Assembly: GCF_019132875.1 (NCBI RefSeq)
Contig: NZ_JAHSPF010000010.1
Span: 1-64,000 of the forward strand
Origin: Erwinia phyllosphaerae
Lineage (GTDB): Bacteria > Pseudomonadota > Gammaproteobacteria > Enterobacterales > Enterobacteriaceae
Reading direction: 5' to 3'
DNA: 64,000 nt
Under the pieces are notes generated by a model, which saw nothing but the letters and a program-made list of their open reading frames with translations, made no database searches and was not told where the DNA came from. Shown here piece by piece: positions 43,271-50,935 of this stretch. Both the position numbers and the translations under genes were made by a program. Positions within the stretch are counted from its first letter, which is position 1. Each line of letters opens with the position of its first letter.

Positions 43271-44248
43271 TTACTGAGTGAGGTTTTTAACGAAGCGATC
43301 GGTGACGAAAGCGCTATAGTCGCTGGCGGCCTGCGGCACTTTGCCCTGCTCTTTCAGGAATTTCGCCGTATCAATGATGGCCTGATCAACCGGCTTGCCC
43401 AGCTGTTCAACCTGCTGCTGCGCGGTCAGATAGGTATTGCCCTGCACCAGACCGGGCACCTGCTGTTCAGGCACGCCGCTTAAACGCGACAGCTTACTGA
43501 GGTTGTCGCCGTCTTTAAGCCACTGCTCGGGGTTATCCAGGTAGGCTTTTTGCGCATTGAGCGCGCTGCGGGCAAAAGCGGTCACGACATCAGGATGCTG
43601 TTGGGCAAAATCTTTGCGCACTACCCAGACGTCCAGCGTTGGCGAACCCCACTTGCCAACCTGCGCGGAGTCGGTCAGCACCTTGCCATCCTTCTCCAGC
43701 TCATTGACTGCGGGCGCCCAGACGTAGGCCCCATCAATATCGCCACGCTGCCAGGCGGCGATAATCGCGGGCGGCTGAAGATTAACGATCTGCACCTGAC
43801 CGGGCTTGATACCCCAGTGCTTAAGCGCGGCCAGCAGGCTGTAATGCGTAGTAGAAATAAAAGGTACGGCGATACGCTTACCAATCAGGTCTTTGGGATC
43901 TTTAATGCCTTTCTTCACTACCAGCGCTTCAGAATTGCCAAGCTGCGAGGCCAGTAAAAACACCTCAATCGGCACCTGCTGGCTGGCCGCTACGGCAAGC
44001 GGGCTGGAACCGATATTGCCGATCTGCACATCGCCGGAAGCCAGTGCCCGCACCACGCTGGAGCCGCTGTCAAACTTACGCCAGTCGACCTTCGCGCCGC
44101 TGGCTTTGGCAAACGCATCGTCGGCCTGCGCGACTTTCGCCGGTTCCGCAGAGGTCTGATAAGCGATGGTGACGTCTGTCGCCTGTGCGCCAATGGCGGA
44201 GAGAGAAAGCGTTGCTGCTAACAGCGAAAGAGTGAATTTGCGCGCCAT
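43271..44248 (-). CDS. tauA: Taurine-binding periplasmic protein TauA
   Basis: A 325-residue periplasmic solute-binding protein (NMT1/SsuA-like). Signal peptide about 1-23 (LLAATLSLSAIGAQA). The mature protein opens TDVTIAYQTSAEPAKVAQAD, typical of TauA. First gene of the tau operon; the 9-nt gap to tauB and 4-nt overlaps beyond show a single transcript. In E. coli tauABCD lies elsewhere (near hemB), not in this locus. Confidence 0.95.
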   Translation of the reverse strand: MARKFTLSLLAATLSLSAIGAQATDVTIAYQTSAEPAKVAQADDAFAKASGAKVDWRKFDSGSSVVRALASGDVQIGNIGSSPLAVAASQQVPIEVFLLASQLGNSEALVVKKGIKDPKDLIGKRIAVPFISTTHYSLLAALKHWGIKPGQVQIVNLQPPAIIAAWQRGDIDGAYVWAPAVNELEKDGKVLTDSAQVGKWGSPTLDVWVVRKDFAQQHPDVVTAFARSALNAQKAYLDNPEQWLKDGDNLSKLSRLSGVPEQQVPGLVQGNTYLTAQQQVEQLGKPVDQAIIDTAKFLKEQGKVPQAASDYSAFVTDRFVKNLTQ

Positions 44249-44261
44249 GATGTTGCTCCGG

Positions 44262-44349
44262 TTATCGTTATTATCGGGTGAATAACGCCTTTGTAACCGA
44301 GAGCCGTTGCCGCACTGAAGTAATTAAAAATTATCGGTTATAACGATAA
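44262..44349 (-). promoter_or_regulatory. tauA upstream region with TTATCG repeats
   Basis: Upstream of tauA the hexamer TTATCG occurs at 44262-44267, 44271-44276 and 44331-44336, with its inverted copy CGATAA at 44344-44349. The last pair forms the imperfect palindrome TTATCGGTTATAACGATAA. In E. coli tau genes need the LysR-type activators Cbl and CysB, whose sites are AT-rich with TTAT/ATAAC elements, so this may be the activator site. The remainder to 44487 shows no gene. Confidence 0.4.
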
Positions 44350-44487
44350 GTCCTTAGAAGAAATTCGGGTTTTTATTGCCGGAAAACGGCGTTAGCGCGC
44401 GAGCGGCTGAAAGACAGGAATGGCTGGAACGGTTCTACAGCAATTCAGTCGCCTGACCAGCAGCAAGGGCTGCAACACTCACTTCTT

Positions 44488-45090
44488 TTAACGCCAAATC
44501 AGCAGTACGCAGGCCGCCGTCAACATTCCCATCGCAACATTAAAAATTGTCCAGGCACGGCGGCTCCGCAAAATACGACCAATCAGCGAGCCAAAGCCCA
44601 GCCAGATCAGGCCGGAAACCAGGTTAACCAGCGCCATCGCAAAACTGATAGCCACCACCGAATAACGATAGGCCTCCCCGGCCAGGCTGAAGCTGGCGAC
44701 CGCGCCCAGCGCCATCAACCAGGCTTTCGGGTTAATCAGCTGCAACAGGCCACCCTGCCAGAAAGGCATCGGCGCGGCTGGCCCATCGCCAATCTCCAGC
44801 TTCTCATATTTCGCCGTCGCGATTTTCCATGCCAGCCACAGCAGATAAAGACTGCCGGCAACCTTTAACAGCAAATGCAGAGAAGGATAAAGCAGGATCA
44901 GCCCGCCAATTCCAAAAGCCACCATCAGCAGCATCACCTGCATACCGATCATAATGCCGAACAGCAGCCACAGCGAACGCAGGAAACCAAAGTTGGCACC
45001 CGAAGCGGTAAGTAACATATTATTAGGGCCAGGCGTAATGGCGGCGACCCATAAAAAACCCAGCATTGACAAAAACAGACTCAGTTCCAT
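44488..45090 (-). CDS. LysE/RhtB family amino-acid exporter (EamB-like)
   Basis: A 200-residue inner-membrane protein with about six hydrophobic helices. The LysE/RhtB signature ITPGPNNMLL is at residues 18-27, and LYLLWLAWKIA and QLINPKAWLMALGA are typical family segments. It resembles E. coli EamB (cysteine/O-acetylserine export) in TPGPNN and WLAWKIA, and its position beside a sulfur-scavenging operon would fit a sulfur amino acid substrate, but the substrate is not determined by sequence. Divergent from yheT and 239 bp upstream of tauA on the same strand. Confidence 0.82.
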   Translation of the reverse strand: MELSLFLSMLGFLWVAAITPGPNNMLLTASGANFGFLRSLWLLFGIMIGMQVMLLMVAFGIGGLILLYPSLHLLLKVAGSLYLLWLAWKIATAKYEKLEIGDGPAAPMPFWQGGLLQLINPKAWLMALGAVASFSLAGEAYRYSVVAISFAMALVNLVSGLIWLGFGSLIGRILRSRRAWTIFNVAMGMLTAACVLLIWR

Positions 45091-45167
45091 AGATAATGAG
45101 CGCTCCTCGCCCCGGTCGACAAATAACTTATCGAAATTAACAGCATGACGGGGATCCTGAAAGCCTT

Positions 45168-46208
45168 TTGAAAATGAATCTTAACGACCTGACGGAACAT
45201 GCTTTTCAGCCCATGGCGGGCATGCGCAACGCCCATTTGCAAACGCTGCTGCCACGGCTGGTTCGCCGACGTATCACCCTGCAGCCGCGCTGGCAGCGAC
45301 TCACTCTACCGGACAGCGATTTTATCGATTTGGCCTGGAGCGAAGACCCGGCGCAGGCCAGCCACAAACCGCGCGTCGTTTTATTTCATGGCCTTGAAGG
45401 CAGCTTCAGCAGTCCTTATGCTCACGGCCTGCTGCAAGCCTGCAAACAGCGCGGCTGGCTGGGCGTAGTCATGCATTTTCGCGGCTGCAGCGGCGAGCCG
45501 AATCGCCTCAAGCGTATCTATCATTCTGGTGAGACCGAAGACGCGAGCTATTTCTTGCAATGGCTTCGCGACAGCTGGGGAAGCGTGCCCACGGCGGCCG
45601 TCGGCTTCTCGCTTGGCGGCAACATGCTGGGCTGCCTGATGGGCAAACAGGGCGCAGATTGCCTGCTGGATGCGGGCGTTATTGTCTCTGCGCCGCTGAT
45701 GCTGGAACCCTGTAGCCAGAGGCTGGAGCGGGGTTTCTCACGTCTTTACCAGCGTTACCTGCTAAACTTGCTCAGACAGAATGCCACCCGAAAACTGCAC
45801 GCCTGGCCCGGAACGCTGCCGGTAGATTTAGCTCAGCTTAAAGGATTCAAAAAACTCAGAGAGTTTGATGATGCCATTACCGCCAGGGCGCACGGTTTTC
45901 TGGACGCAACGGATTACTACCGTCGCTGTAGCGCTATGCCTTTGCTGCCGCAGGTGCGTAAACCCTTGCTGATCATTCATGCTAAAGACGATCCGTTTAT
46001 GACCAACGACGTTATTCCCGCTGCGGGCACGCTCCCTGCCTGTGTGGAATACCAGTTAACGCAGCATGGCGGGCACGTAGGATTTGTAGGCGGAACGCTG
46101 CGCAAGCCGCAAATGTGGCTGGAACAGCGCGTTCCACAATGGCTTTCAACCTGGCTGGACAACAATGATTATTCCCTGGAAAGAACTGGACCCGGAAACG
46201 CTCGCTAA
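45168..46208 (+). CDS. yheT: Alpha/beta hydrolase YheT
   Basis: A 346-residue alpha/beta hydrolase of the AB-hydrolase-4 family. The oxyanion/N-terminal motif [19 protein letters not shown], the nucleophile elbow GFSLGGNM, the Asp loop HAKDDPF and the catalytic His in QHGGHVGF are visible. The start at ATG 45168 (MKMNLNDL) may instead be the ATG at 45174. The substrate of YheT is unknown. The 3' end overlaps yheU by 44 nt in another frame. Confidence 0.92.
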   Translation: MKMNLNDLTEHAFQPMAGMRNAHLQTLLPRLVRRRITLQPRWQRLTLPDSDFIDLAWSEDPAQASHKPRVVLFHGLEGSFSSPYAHGLLQACKQRGWLGVVMHFRGCSGEPNRLKRIYHSGETEDASYFLQWLRDSWGSVPTAAVGFSLGGNMLGCLMGKQGADCLLDAGVIVSAPLMLEPCSQRLERGFSRLYQRYLLNLLRQNATRKLHAWPGTLPVDLAQLKGFKKLREFDDAITARAHGFLDATDYYRRCSAMPLLPQVRKPLLIIHAKDDPFMTNDVIPAAGTLPACVEYQLTQHGGHVGFVGGTLRKPQMWLEQRVPQWLSTWLDNNDYSLERTGPGNAR

Positions 46209-46380
46209 TCTGATTGAAGCCTTTGTTCTGCGCGAAGGCACCGATTACGGCGAACAGGAGCGTTCGCTAGAACAGAAAGTTCAGGACGTGAAACGCCAGT
46301 TAACCAGCGGTGAAGCGGTGCTGGTCTGGTCTGAACTGCACGAAACCGTCAACATCATGCCCAGGGGGCATATCCGTTAA
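46165..46380 (+). CDS. yheU: YheU family protein
   Basis: A 71-residue acidic protein of the YheU family (UPF0270), starting [20 protein letters not shown] and ending NIMPRGHIR. Function unknown. Its first 44 nt overlap the end of yheT. Confidence 0.93.
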   Translation: MIIPWKELDPETLANLIEAFVLREGTDYGEQERSLEQKVQDVKRQLTSGEAVLVWSELHETVNIMPRGHIR

Positions 46381-46388
46381 AGCTTTTC

Positions 46389-46420
46389 AAAAAGGGAAGG
46401 GTTTTAAACCTTCCCTTTTT
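46389..46420 (+). terminator. yheTU terminator (bidirectional)
   Basis: AAAAAGGGAAGG (46389-46400), GTTTTAAA, CCTTCCCTTTTT (46409-46420): a 12-bp stem with U and A runs, just after yheU. Confidence 0.92.
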
Positions 46421-46637
46421 AAAATCCCACGCATTTTACAGTAATAAGAGCACCTTACCCCAAACCCTTAATTAACATTAACTTCCTTTCTGAATATCAT
46501 GCCCTTTTTGGTAAAAACTATTTAAAAACAAACTAATCTTAATTCAGAAAGTTAAGATTAAAAAATTTCTTGCCACTTGAAAATAATCCGGCACGGATAA
46601 ACAATGAACCCCCGCAAGCAAATGAAAGGAATCTTCT
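46421..46637 (+). other. AT-rich intergenic region upstream of the lipoprotein pair
   Basis: About 217 bp markedly richer in A+T than the neighbouring genes, with long runs such as AACTAATCTTAATTCAGAAA. It should hold the promoter of the following gene pair, but no single promoter stands out. The base composition is compatible with horizontally acquired DNA and H-NS-type silencing. Confidence 0.45.
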
Positions 46638-47429
46638 ATGCACAGGGCACATCTTATTCCATTGTTATGTACACTTATTACGGCTTGTTCCTGTCAAACG
46701 CCCTCTGTTGTCATTGACCCCGCCTCACAAAGAAAAGTCGATGAGATTTTGAGTAGTCATATACTGCCAAATGGCCAAATACCGATTGGCAGCAAAATAG
46801 ATATCGTGTCCGCACGGCTTTCAGGAACGCCCTATGCCGCAAATACGCTTATCGGCTCCATAAATACGCCAGAAAAACTGGTGGTCAATATTAACGGCGT
46901 AGACTGCTATACCTTCATTGATTACGTTAACGCCCTTAGCCACGCCAGCAGCAAGTCAGACTTCTTTACTCAGCTGAAGAAAACACGTTATGTGAACAGC
47001 GACGTAGATTTCCTGTACAGAAGACATTTCTTTACCGACTGGGCCGCGCGCTATCCTGCAAATGCAAAAGATGTCACGCCTGAAATTAGCGCCAACTATA
47101 AAAAAGTCACTAAATATCTTAATCAAAAAGAAGATGGCAGCCACTACATTAACGGGCTGGACGTTCGTAAAAGAGACATTAATTACATTCCTGGCATCGC
47201 TATTAATCAGGATGTCATTAGCCAGCTTAAGACCGGGGACTATATTGGCATTTATACAAATTTAGCCGGTCTGGATGTGACGCACGTTGGCATCTTTATC
47301 ATGACCGATACAGGACCCGTCTTCCGTAACGCCTCTTCTCTGAAAATAAATAATAAAGTTGTGGACTCACCTTTCACCGAATATATGAAAGGCAAACCGG
47401 GCATCATTGTGCTGCGTCCGCTGAAATAA
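46638..47429 (+). CDS. DUF1460 family (N-acetylmuramoyl-L-alanine amidase-like) lipoprotein
   Basis: A 263-residue predicted lipoprotein: hydrophobic N-terminus and lipobox LITAC with Cys17. The rest matches the DUF1460 family, an NlpC/P60-superfamily papain-like fold implicated in cleaving peptidoglycan-derived peptides. The catalytic cysteine is in NGVDCYTFIDYVNAL (Cys90) and the histidine in DVTHVGIF (His216). ATG 46638 has AAAGGAATC upstream. Composition is AT-richer than flanking core genes. It is 11 nt upstream of another NlpC/P60-type lipoprotein gene, so the two are one operon. Not present between yheU and prkB in E. coli. Confidence 0.83.
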   Translation: MHRAHLIPLLCTLITACSCQTPSVVIDPASQRKVDEILSSHILPNGQIPIGSKIDIVSARLSGTPYAANTLIGSINTPEKLVVNINGVDCYTFIDYVNALSHASSKSDFFTQLKKTRYVNSDVDFLYRRHFFTDWAARYPANAKDVTPEISANYKKVTKYLNQKEDGSHYINGLDVRKRDINYIPGIAINQDVISQLKTGDYIGIYTNLAGLDVTHVGIFIMTDTGPVFRNASSLKINNKVVDSPFTEYMKGKPGIIVLRPLK

Positions 47430-47440
47430 AAGGAGCCAGC

Positions 47441-48880
47441 ATGAAAAGAATGCGGCACTACTCTGTATTATCCTTGCTAATAGCCGGATGTCATTCGTTC
47501 GACCCGGCTAACGGTCCTCAGCCTGTATATAATGTTACGCCAGCGGCGACAGAAACCACGCCTGTCGACGCGACAAAATCCATTTTCCCTCTGGCGCGCT
47601 ACTCGCAGGAGAGTGATAAGTGGTTACCGCCAGCCGCCGTCGGCTATAACACGCCCGTGATAGATGCGGCAACGCAGCAGCGGCACTTCGCCGCGTTAAA
47701 GGCGCGCTATTTTGGTACGGGGGAAAAAGATAGATCCCCCTGGAACCCGCTCTATATCGATAAAATTATCGCGACGCATGCAGCCAGAGATGCGATTAAC
47801 CACGTCGCGGACACTTACTTAACCAGTAGCGCAAAAAGCTACGGGCTGAATTTTCGCGTGCTTCCTCAGTCATGGAAGGATGCGGTCAAAGCGAATATAA
47901 CCGTCTCCATAACTGACGAAAGTGCAGGACGCTCTATTGCCGTCAGAGAAACCTTGCTCAGGGCATTACCAACCAGCGATCCGGCTTTTGATGACCCAGG
48001 ACGAGCCGGACAGGGTTATCCTTTTGACAATTTACAGGTATCAGCAATTCGGGCAGGTACGTCGCTTTATACTTTAGCAACCAGTAAAGACAGAGCCTGG
48101 CAGTATATTGTCTCCCCCACGCTGATGGGCTGGGTTAAGAGTGACGATGTCGCCACGGTCGATGAAATGTTTGTCACCCGCTGGCGCGGGCTGGCGCAGC
48201 AGCAGCTGGCCAGCGCGGTTAGAGAGCCCGTCTCTGTCGCGACAGAAAACCGTTTCTATTTTATCGCGCGTCCCGGCACTATCCTGCCGCTTCAGCAGCA
48301 AAACGGGCAGCCTCGCATTGCTGTTCCGGTCAAAACGGCGGATGGCAAGGCCGAAATCAGCTGGGTTAACACAGAACAGCAAGATTTTGCCCCCATGCCG
48401 CTGCCAATGACTCCTGCCAATATCGCCAGGTTAATCAAGTCGATGCAGGGCAAACCTTATGGCTGGGGACAATTCAATTTCTATAACGACTGTTCCGCCG
48501 AGATGCGTAGCCTGATGATGCCGTTTGGTCTGTTTCTGCCGCGCGATTCCTCTGAGCAAGCCGCAAGCGGTCGCGTGGTCGATGTGAGCAAGCTGAGTCC
48601 CGCTGCCCGGCTGGATTATCTGGCAAAAAACGGCAGGCCGTTCACTACGCTGATTCATATTGACGGCCACATTATGCTGTATATCGGCAATACCGAACTC
48701 GACGGCAAGCTTGTTCCCATGACTTACCAGAACATGTGGGGATTGCATACGCAAAGCCACGAAGGACGAAGTATTATCGGCGGCTCCGTCTTCTTCCCTT
48801 TGCTTACCCACTACCCGGAAGACAAAGATCTGACTTCACTGGCCGCTAAGCCATTATTCGCACTTACCTTTATCGAATAA
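47441..48880 (+). CDS. SH3-domain and NlpC/P60 peptidase lipoprotein
   Basis: A 479-residue predicted lipoprotein with lipobox LIAGC (Cys17). After a linker come a helical stabilising domain (about 60-160), two bacterial SH3-like domains (about 170-320, with WVKSDDV and ISWVNTEQ), and a C-terminal NlpC/P60 domain (about 330-479): GKPYGWGQFNFYNDCSAEM with the catalytic Cys351 and HIDGHIMLYIG with His406/His410. This architecture is typical of dipeptidyl endopeptidases that cut gamma-D-Glu-DAP bonds or recycle muropeptides. Likely anchored to the outer or inner membrane facing the periplasm. Confidence 0.83.
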   Translation: MKRMRHYSVLSLLIAGCHSFDPANGPQPVYNVTPAATETTPVDATKSIFPLARYSQESDKWLPPAAVGYNTPVIDAATQQRHFAALKARYFGTGEKDRSPWNPLYIDKIIATHAARDAINHVADTYLTSSAKSYGLNFRVLPQSWKDAVKANITVSITDESAGRSIAVRETLLRALPTSDPAFDDPGRAGQGYPFDNLQVSAIRAGTSLYTLATSKDRAWQYIVSPTLMGWVKSDDVATVDEMFVTRWRGLAQQQLASAVREPVSVATENRFYFIARPGTILPLQQQNGQPRIAVPVKTADGKAEISWVNTEQQDFAPMPLPMTPANIARLIKSMQGKPYGWGQFNFYNDCSAEMRSLMMPFGLFLPRDSSEQAASGRVVDVSKLSPAARLDYLAKNGRPFTTLIHIDGHIMLYIGNTELDGKLVPMTYQNMWGLHTQSHEGRSIIGGSVFFPLLTHYPEDKDLTSLAAKPLFALTFIE

Positions 48881-48972
48881 GCCGCCGTTGCCCGGCTCAC
48901 TACCGGGCAACAGATGACAACGAACAATAAAACGTGCTAACAATGGCGGAATAACGCTCACAGGAAATGCTT

Positions 48973-49842
48973 ATGTCCGCCAAACATCCAGTGATTGCCG
49001 TAACCGGTTCCAGCGGCGCAGGCACCACCACCACCAGCCTGGCCTTTCGCAAAATATTTCAACAGCTTGGCCTGCACGCCGCCGAGCTGGAAGGCGACAG
49101 CTTCCATCGCTATACCCGGCCTGAAATGGACATGGCGATCCGCAAAGCGCGGGATATGGGTCGCCATATCAGCTACTTTGGGCCTGAAGCCAACGACTTC
49201 TCCCTGCTGGAACAGACCTTTGTGGAATATGGCCGCAGCGGCAGCGGTCAGTCCAGAAAATATCTGCATACCTACGACGAGGCAGTACCGTGGAACCAGG
49301 TTCCCGGTACGTTTACGCCGTGGCAGCCGCTGCCGGAACCTACCGATGTCCTGTTTTACGAAGGACTGCACGGCGGCGTGGTGACGCCGCAGAATAACGT
49401 TTCGCAGCATGTCGATCTGCTGGTTGGCGTGGTGCCGATCGTAAATCTGGAGTGGATACAAAAAATGATCCGCGACACCAGCGAACGCGGGCACTCGCGC
49501 GAGGCGGTAATGGACTCCGTAGTGCGCTCAATGGAAGATTACATTAACTTTATTACGCCACAGTTCTCCCGTACCCATATCAACTTTCAGCGCGTGCCGA
49601 CGGTGGATACCTCCAATCCCTTCGCTGCGCGTGGTATTCCCTCGCTTGATGAAAGCTTTGTCGTGATCCATTTTCAGGCGCTGGAAAATATCGATTTCCC
49701 TTATCTGCTGGCGATGCTGCAGGGCGCGTTTATTTCCCATATCAATACGCTGGTGGTGCCGGGCGGCAAAATGGGTCTGGCGATGGAGCTGATTATGGGC
49801 CCGCTGGTCAAGCGGCTGATTGAAGGCAAGAAAATTAAGTAG
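48973..49842 (+). CDS. prkB: Phosphoribulokinase homologue PrkB
   Basis: A 289-residue P-loop kinase of the phosphoribulokinase/uridine kinase family, length as in E. coli PrkB. The P-loop is GSSGAGTTTTS (12-22); HRYTRPEMD and EGLHGGVV are typical. There is no Calvin cycle context, so the substrate is uncertain. ATG 48973 (MSAKHPVIAVTG) was chosen over 48967 by homology. Confidence 0.92.
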   Translation: MSAKHPVIAVTGSSGAGTTTTSLAFRKIFQQLGLHAAELEGDSFHRYTRPEMDMAIRKARDMGRHISYFGPEANDFSLLEQTFVEYGRSGSGQSRKYLHTYDEAVPWNQVPGTFTPWQPLPEPTDVLFYEGLHGGVVTPQNNVSQHVDLLVGVVPIVNLEWIQKMIRDTSERGHSREAVMDSVVRSMEDYINFITPQFSRTHINFQRVPTVDTSNPFAARGIPSLDESFVVIHFQALENIDFPYLLAMLQGAFISHINTLVVPGGKMGLAMELIMGPLVKRLIEGKKIK

Positions 49843-50245
49843 CGCTTCAGGCTTAAGCGCGCGGCGGCTGATGCTTACCCGGGGGTAAGGATTCTCTCAA
49901 AATGGAGAATGTCGCTGCCCGCGTTGTCGCTGTCGGTGTAACAAGTTCCTCTAATTCATTTAGTTAACTTATGAAGATGTTCTGATAACTAAAACGGCAA
50001 TCGGGCAGATTTCCCGCTATGCTGAAGCGAGACAACAGAAGACACCCATGCAAAGCTGTGCTACAAACAAAGCTGAATTTCGTCAGTACTCTACAAACCA
50101 GACGAAACGGGACGACATAACGAGCCCGGCACTCAACAGAGAGCCGAATAAAATTCCTGCATTGGGAAGCGCTTGACTATTTCAACGCCTGTCAGGGAAC
50201 TCTGCCCCTGTATTTAGGCACGATAACAACAGAGGATAACAGCGA
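49843..50245 (+). other. 403-bp region between prkB and crp
   Basis: No gene is visible; the divergent OsmC-type gene yhfA found here in E. coli is absent. A short hairpin GCGCTT/AAGCGC (49842-49860) follows prkB without a U run. TATGCT at 50018-50023 is a possible crp -10, giving a leader of roughly 215 nt. The last bases AGAGGATAACAGCG form the crp ribosome-binding site and match the E. coli one. No strong CRP operator could be assigned. Confidence 0.5.
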
Positions 50246-50878
50246 ATGGTTCTCGGCAAACCGCAAACAGACCCGACACTTGAATGGTTCCTGTCACATT
50301 GCCATATTCATAAGTATCCATCCAAAAGTACGCTGATCCACCAGGGTGAGAAAGCAGAAACCCTTTACTACATCGTCAAAGGCGCGGTAGCGGTGTTGAT
50401 CAAGGATGAAGAAGGCAAAGAGATGATCCTTTCCTACCTCAATCAGGGCGACTTTATTGGCGAGCTTGGCCTGTTTGAAGAAGGCCAGGAGCGCAGCGCC
50501 TGGGTACGAGCGAAAACTGCCTGTGAAGTGGCTGAAATCTCTTATAAAAAGTTCCGCCAGCTGATTCAGGTCAACCCTGATATCCTGATGCGCCTTTCCT
50601 CACAGATGGCGCGTCGCCTGCAGGTAACCTCAGAGAAAGTGGGCAATTTAGCTTTCCTCGATGTGACAGGTCGCATCGCGCAAACCCTGCTAAACCTGGC
50701 TAAGCAGCCGGACGCCATGACCCATCCGGACGGCATGCAGATTAAGATTACCCGTCAGGAAATTGGTCAAATCGTTGGCTGCTCGCGTGAAACCGTTGGG
50801 CGTATCCTGAAGATGCTGGAAGATCAAAATCTGATCTCCGCTCACGGTAAAACTATCGTTGTCTACGGCACACGCTAA
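50246..50878 (+). CDS. crp: cAMP receptor protein CRP
   Basis: A 210-residue global transcription regulator. The cAMP-binding domain has [18 protein letters not shown] with the Glu and Arg that contact cAMP; the C-terminal winged helix reads [19 protein letters not shown], the classical recognition helix that binds GTGA half-sites. The sequence is almost identical to E. coli CRP. Confidence 0.99.
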   Translation: MVLGKPQTDPTLEWFLSHCHIHKYPSKSTLIHQGEKAETLYYIVKGAVAVLIKDEEGKEMILSYLNQGDFIGELGLFEEGQERSAWVRAKTACEVAEISYKKFRQLIQVNPDILMRLSSQMARRLQVTSEKVGNLAFLDVTGRIAQTLLNLAKQPDAMTHPDGMQIKITRQEIGQIVGCSRETVGRILKMLEDQNLISAHGKTIVVYGTR

Positions 50879-50892
50879 GCCGTTCTGAGAGT

Positions 50893-50921
50893 AAGGCGCA
50901 ATATCGCTATTGCGCCTTTTT
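50893..50921 (+). terminator. crp terminator
   Basis: AAGGCGCAATA (50893-50903), TCGC, TATTGCGCCTT (50908-50918) then TTT: an 11-bp stem with a short U run 14 nt past crp. Confidence 0.85.
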
Positions 50922-50935
50922 AGCAGATCCAGATT

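Noticed and set aside
49842-49860. GCGCTT/AAGCGC hairpin as prkB terminator
   Set aside because: Only a 6-bp stem with no U run afterwards, so a terminator is not supported.
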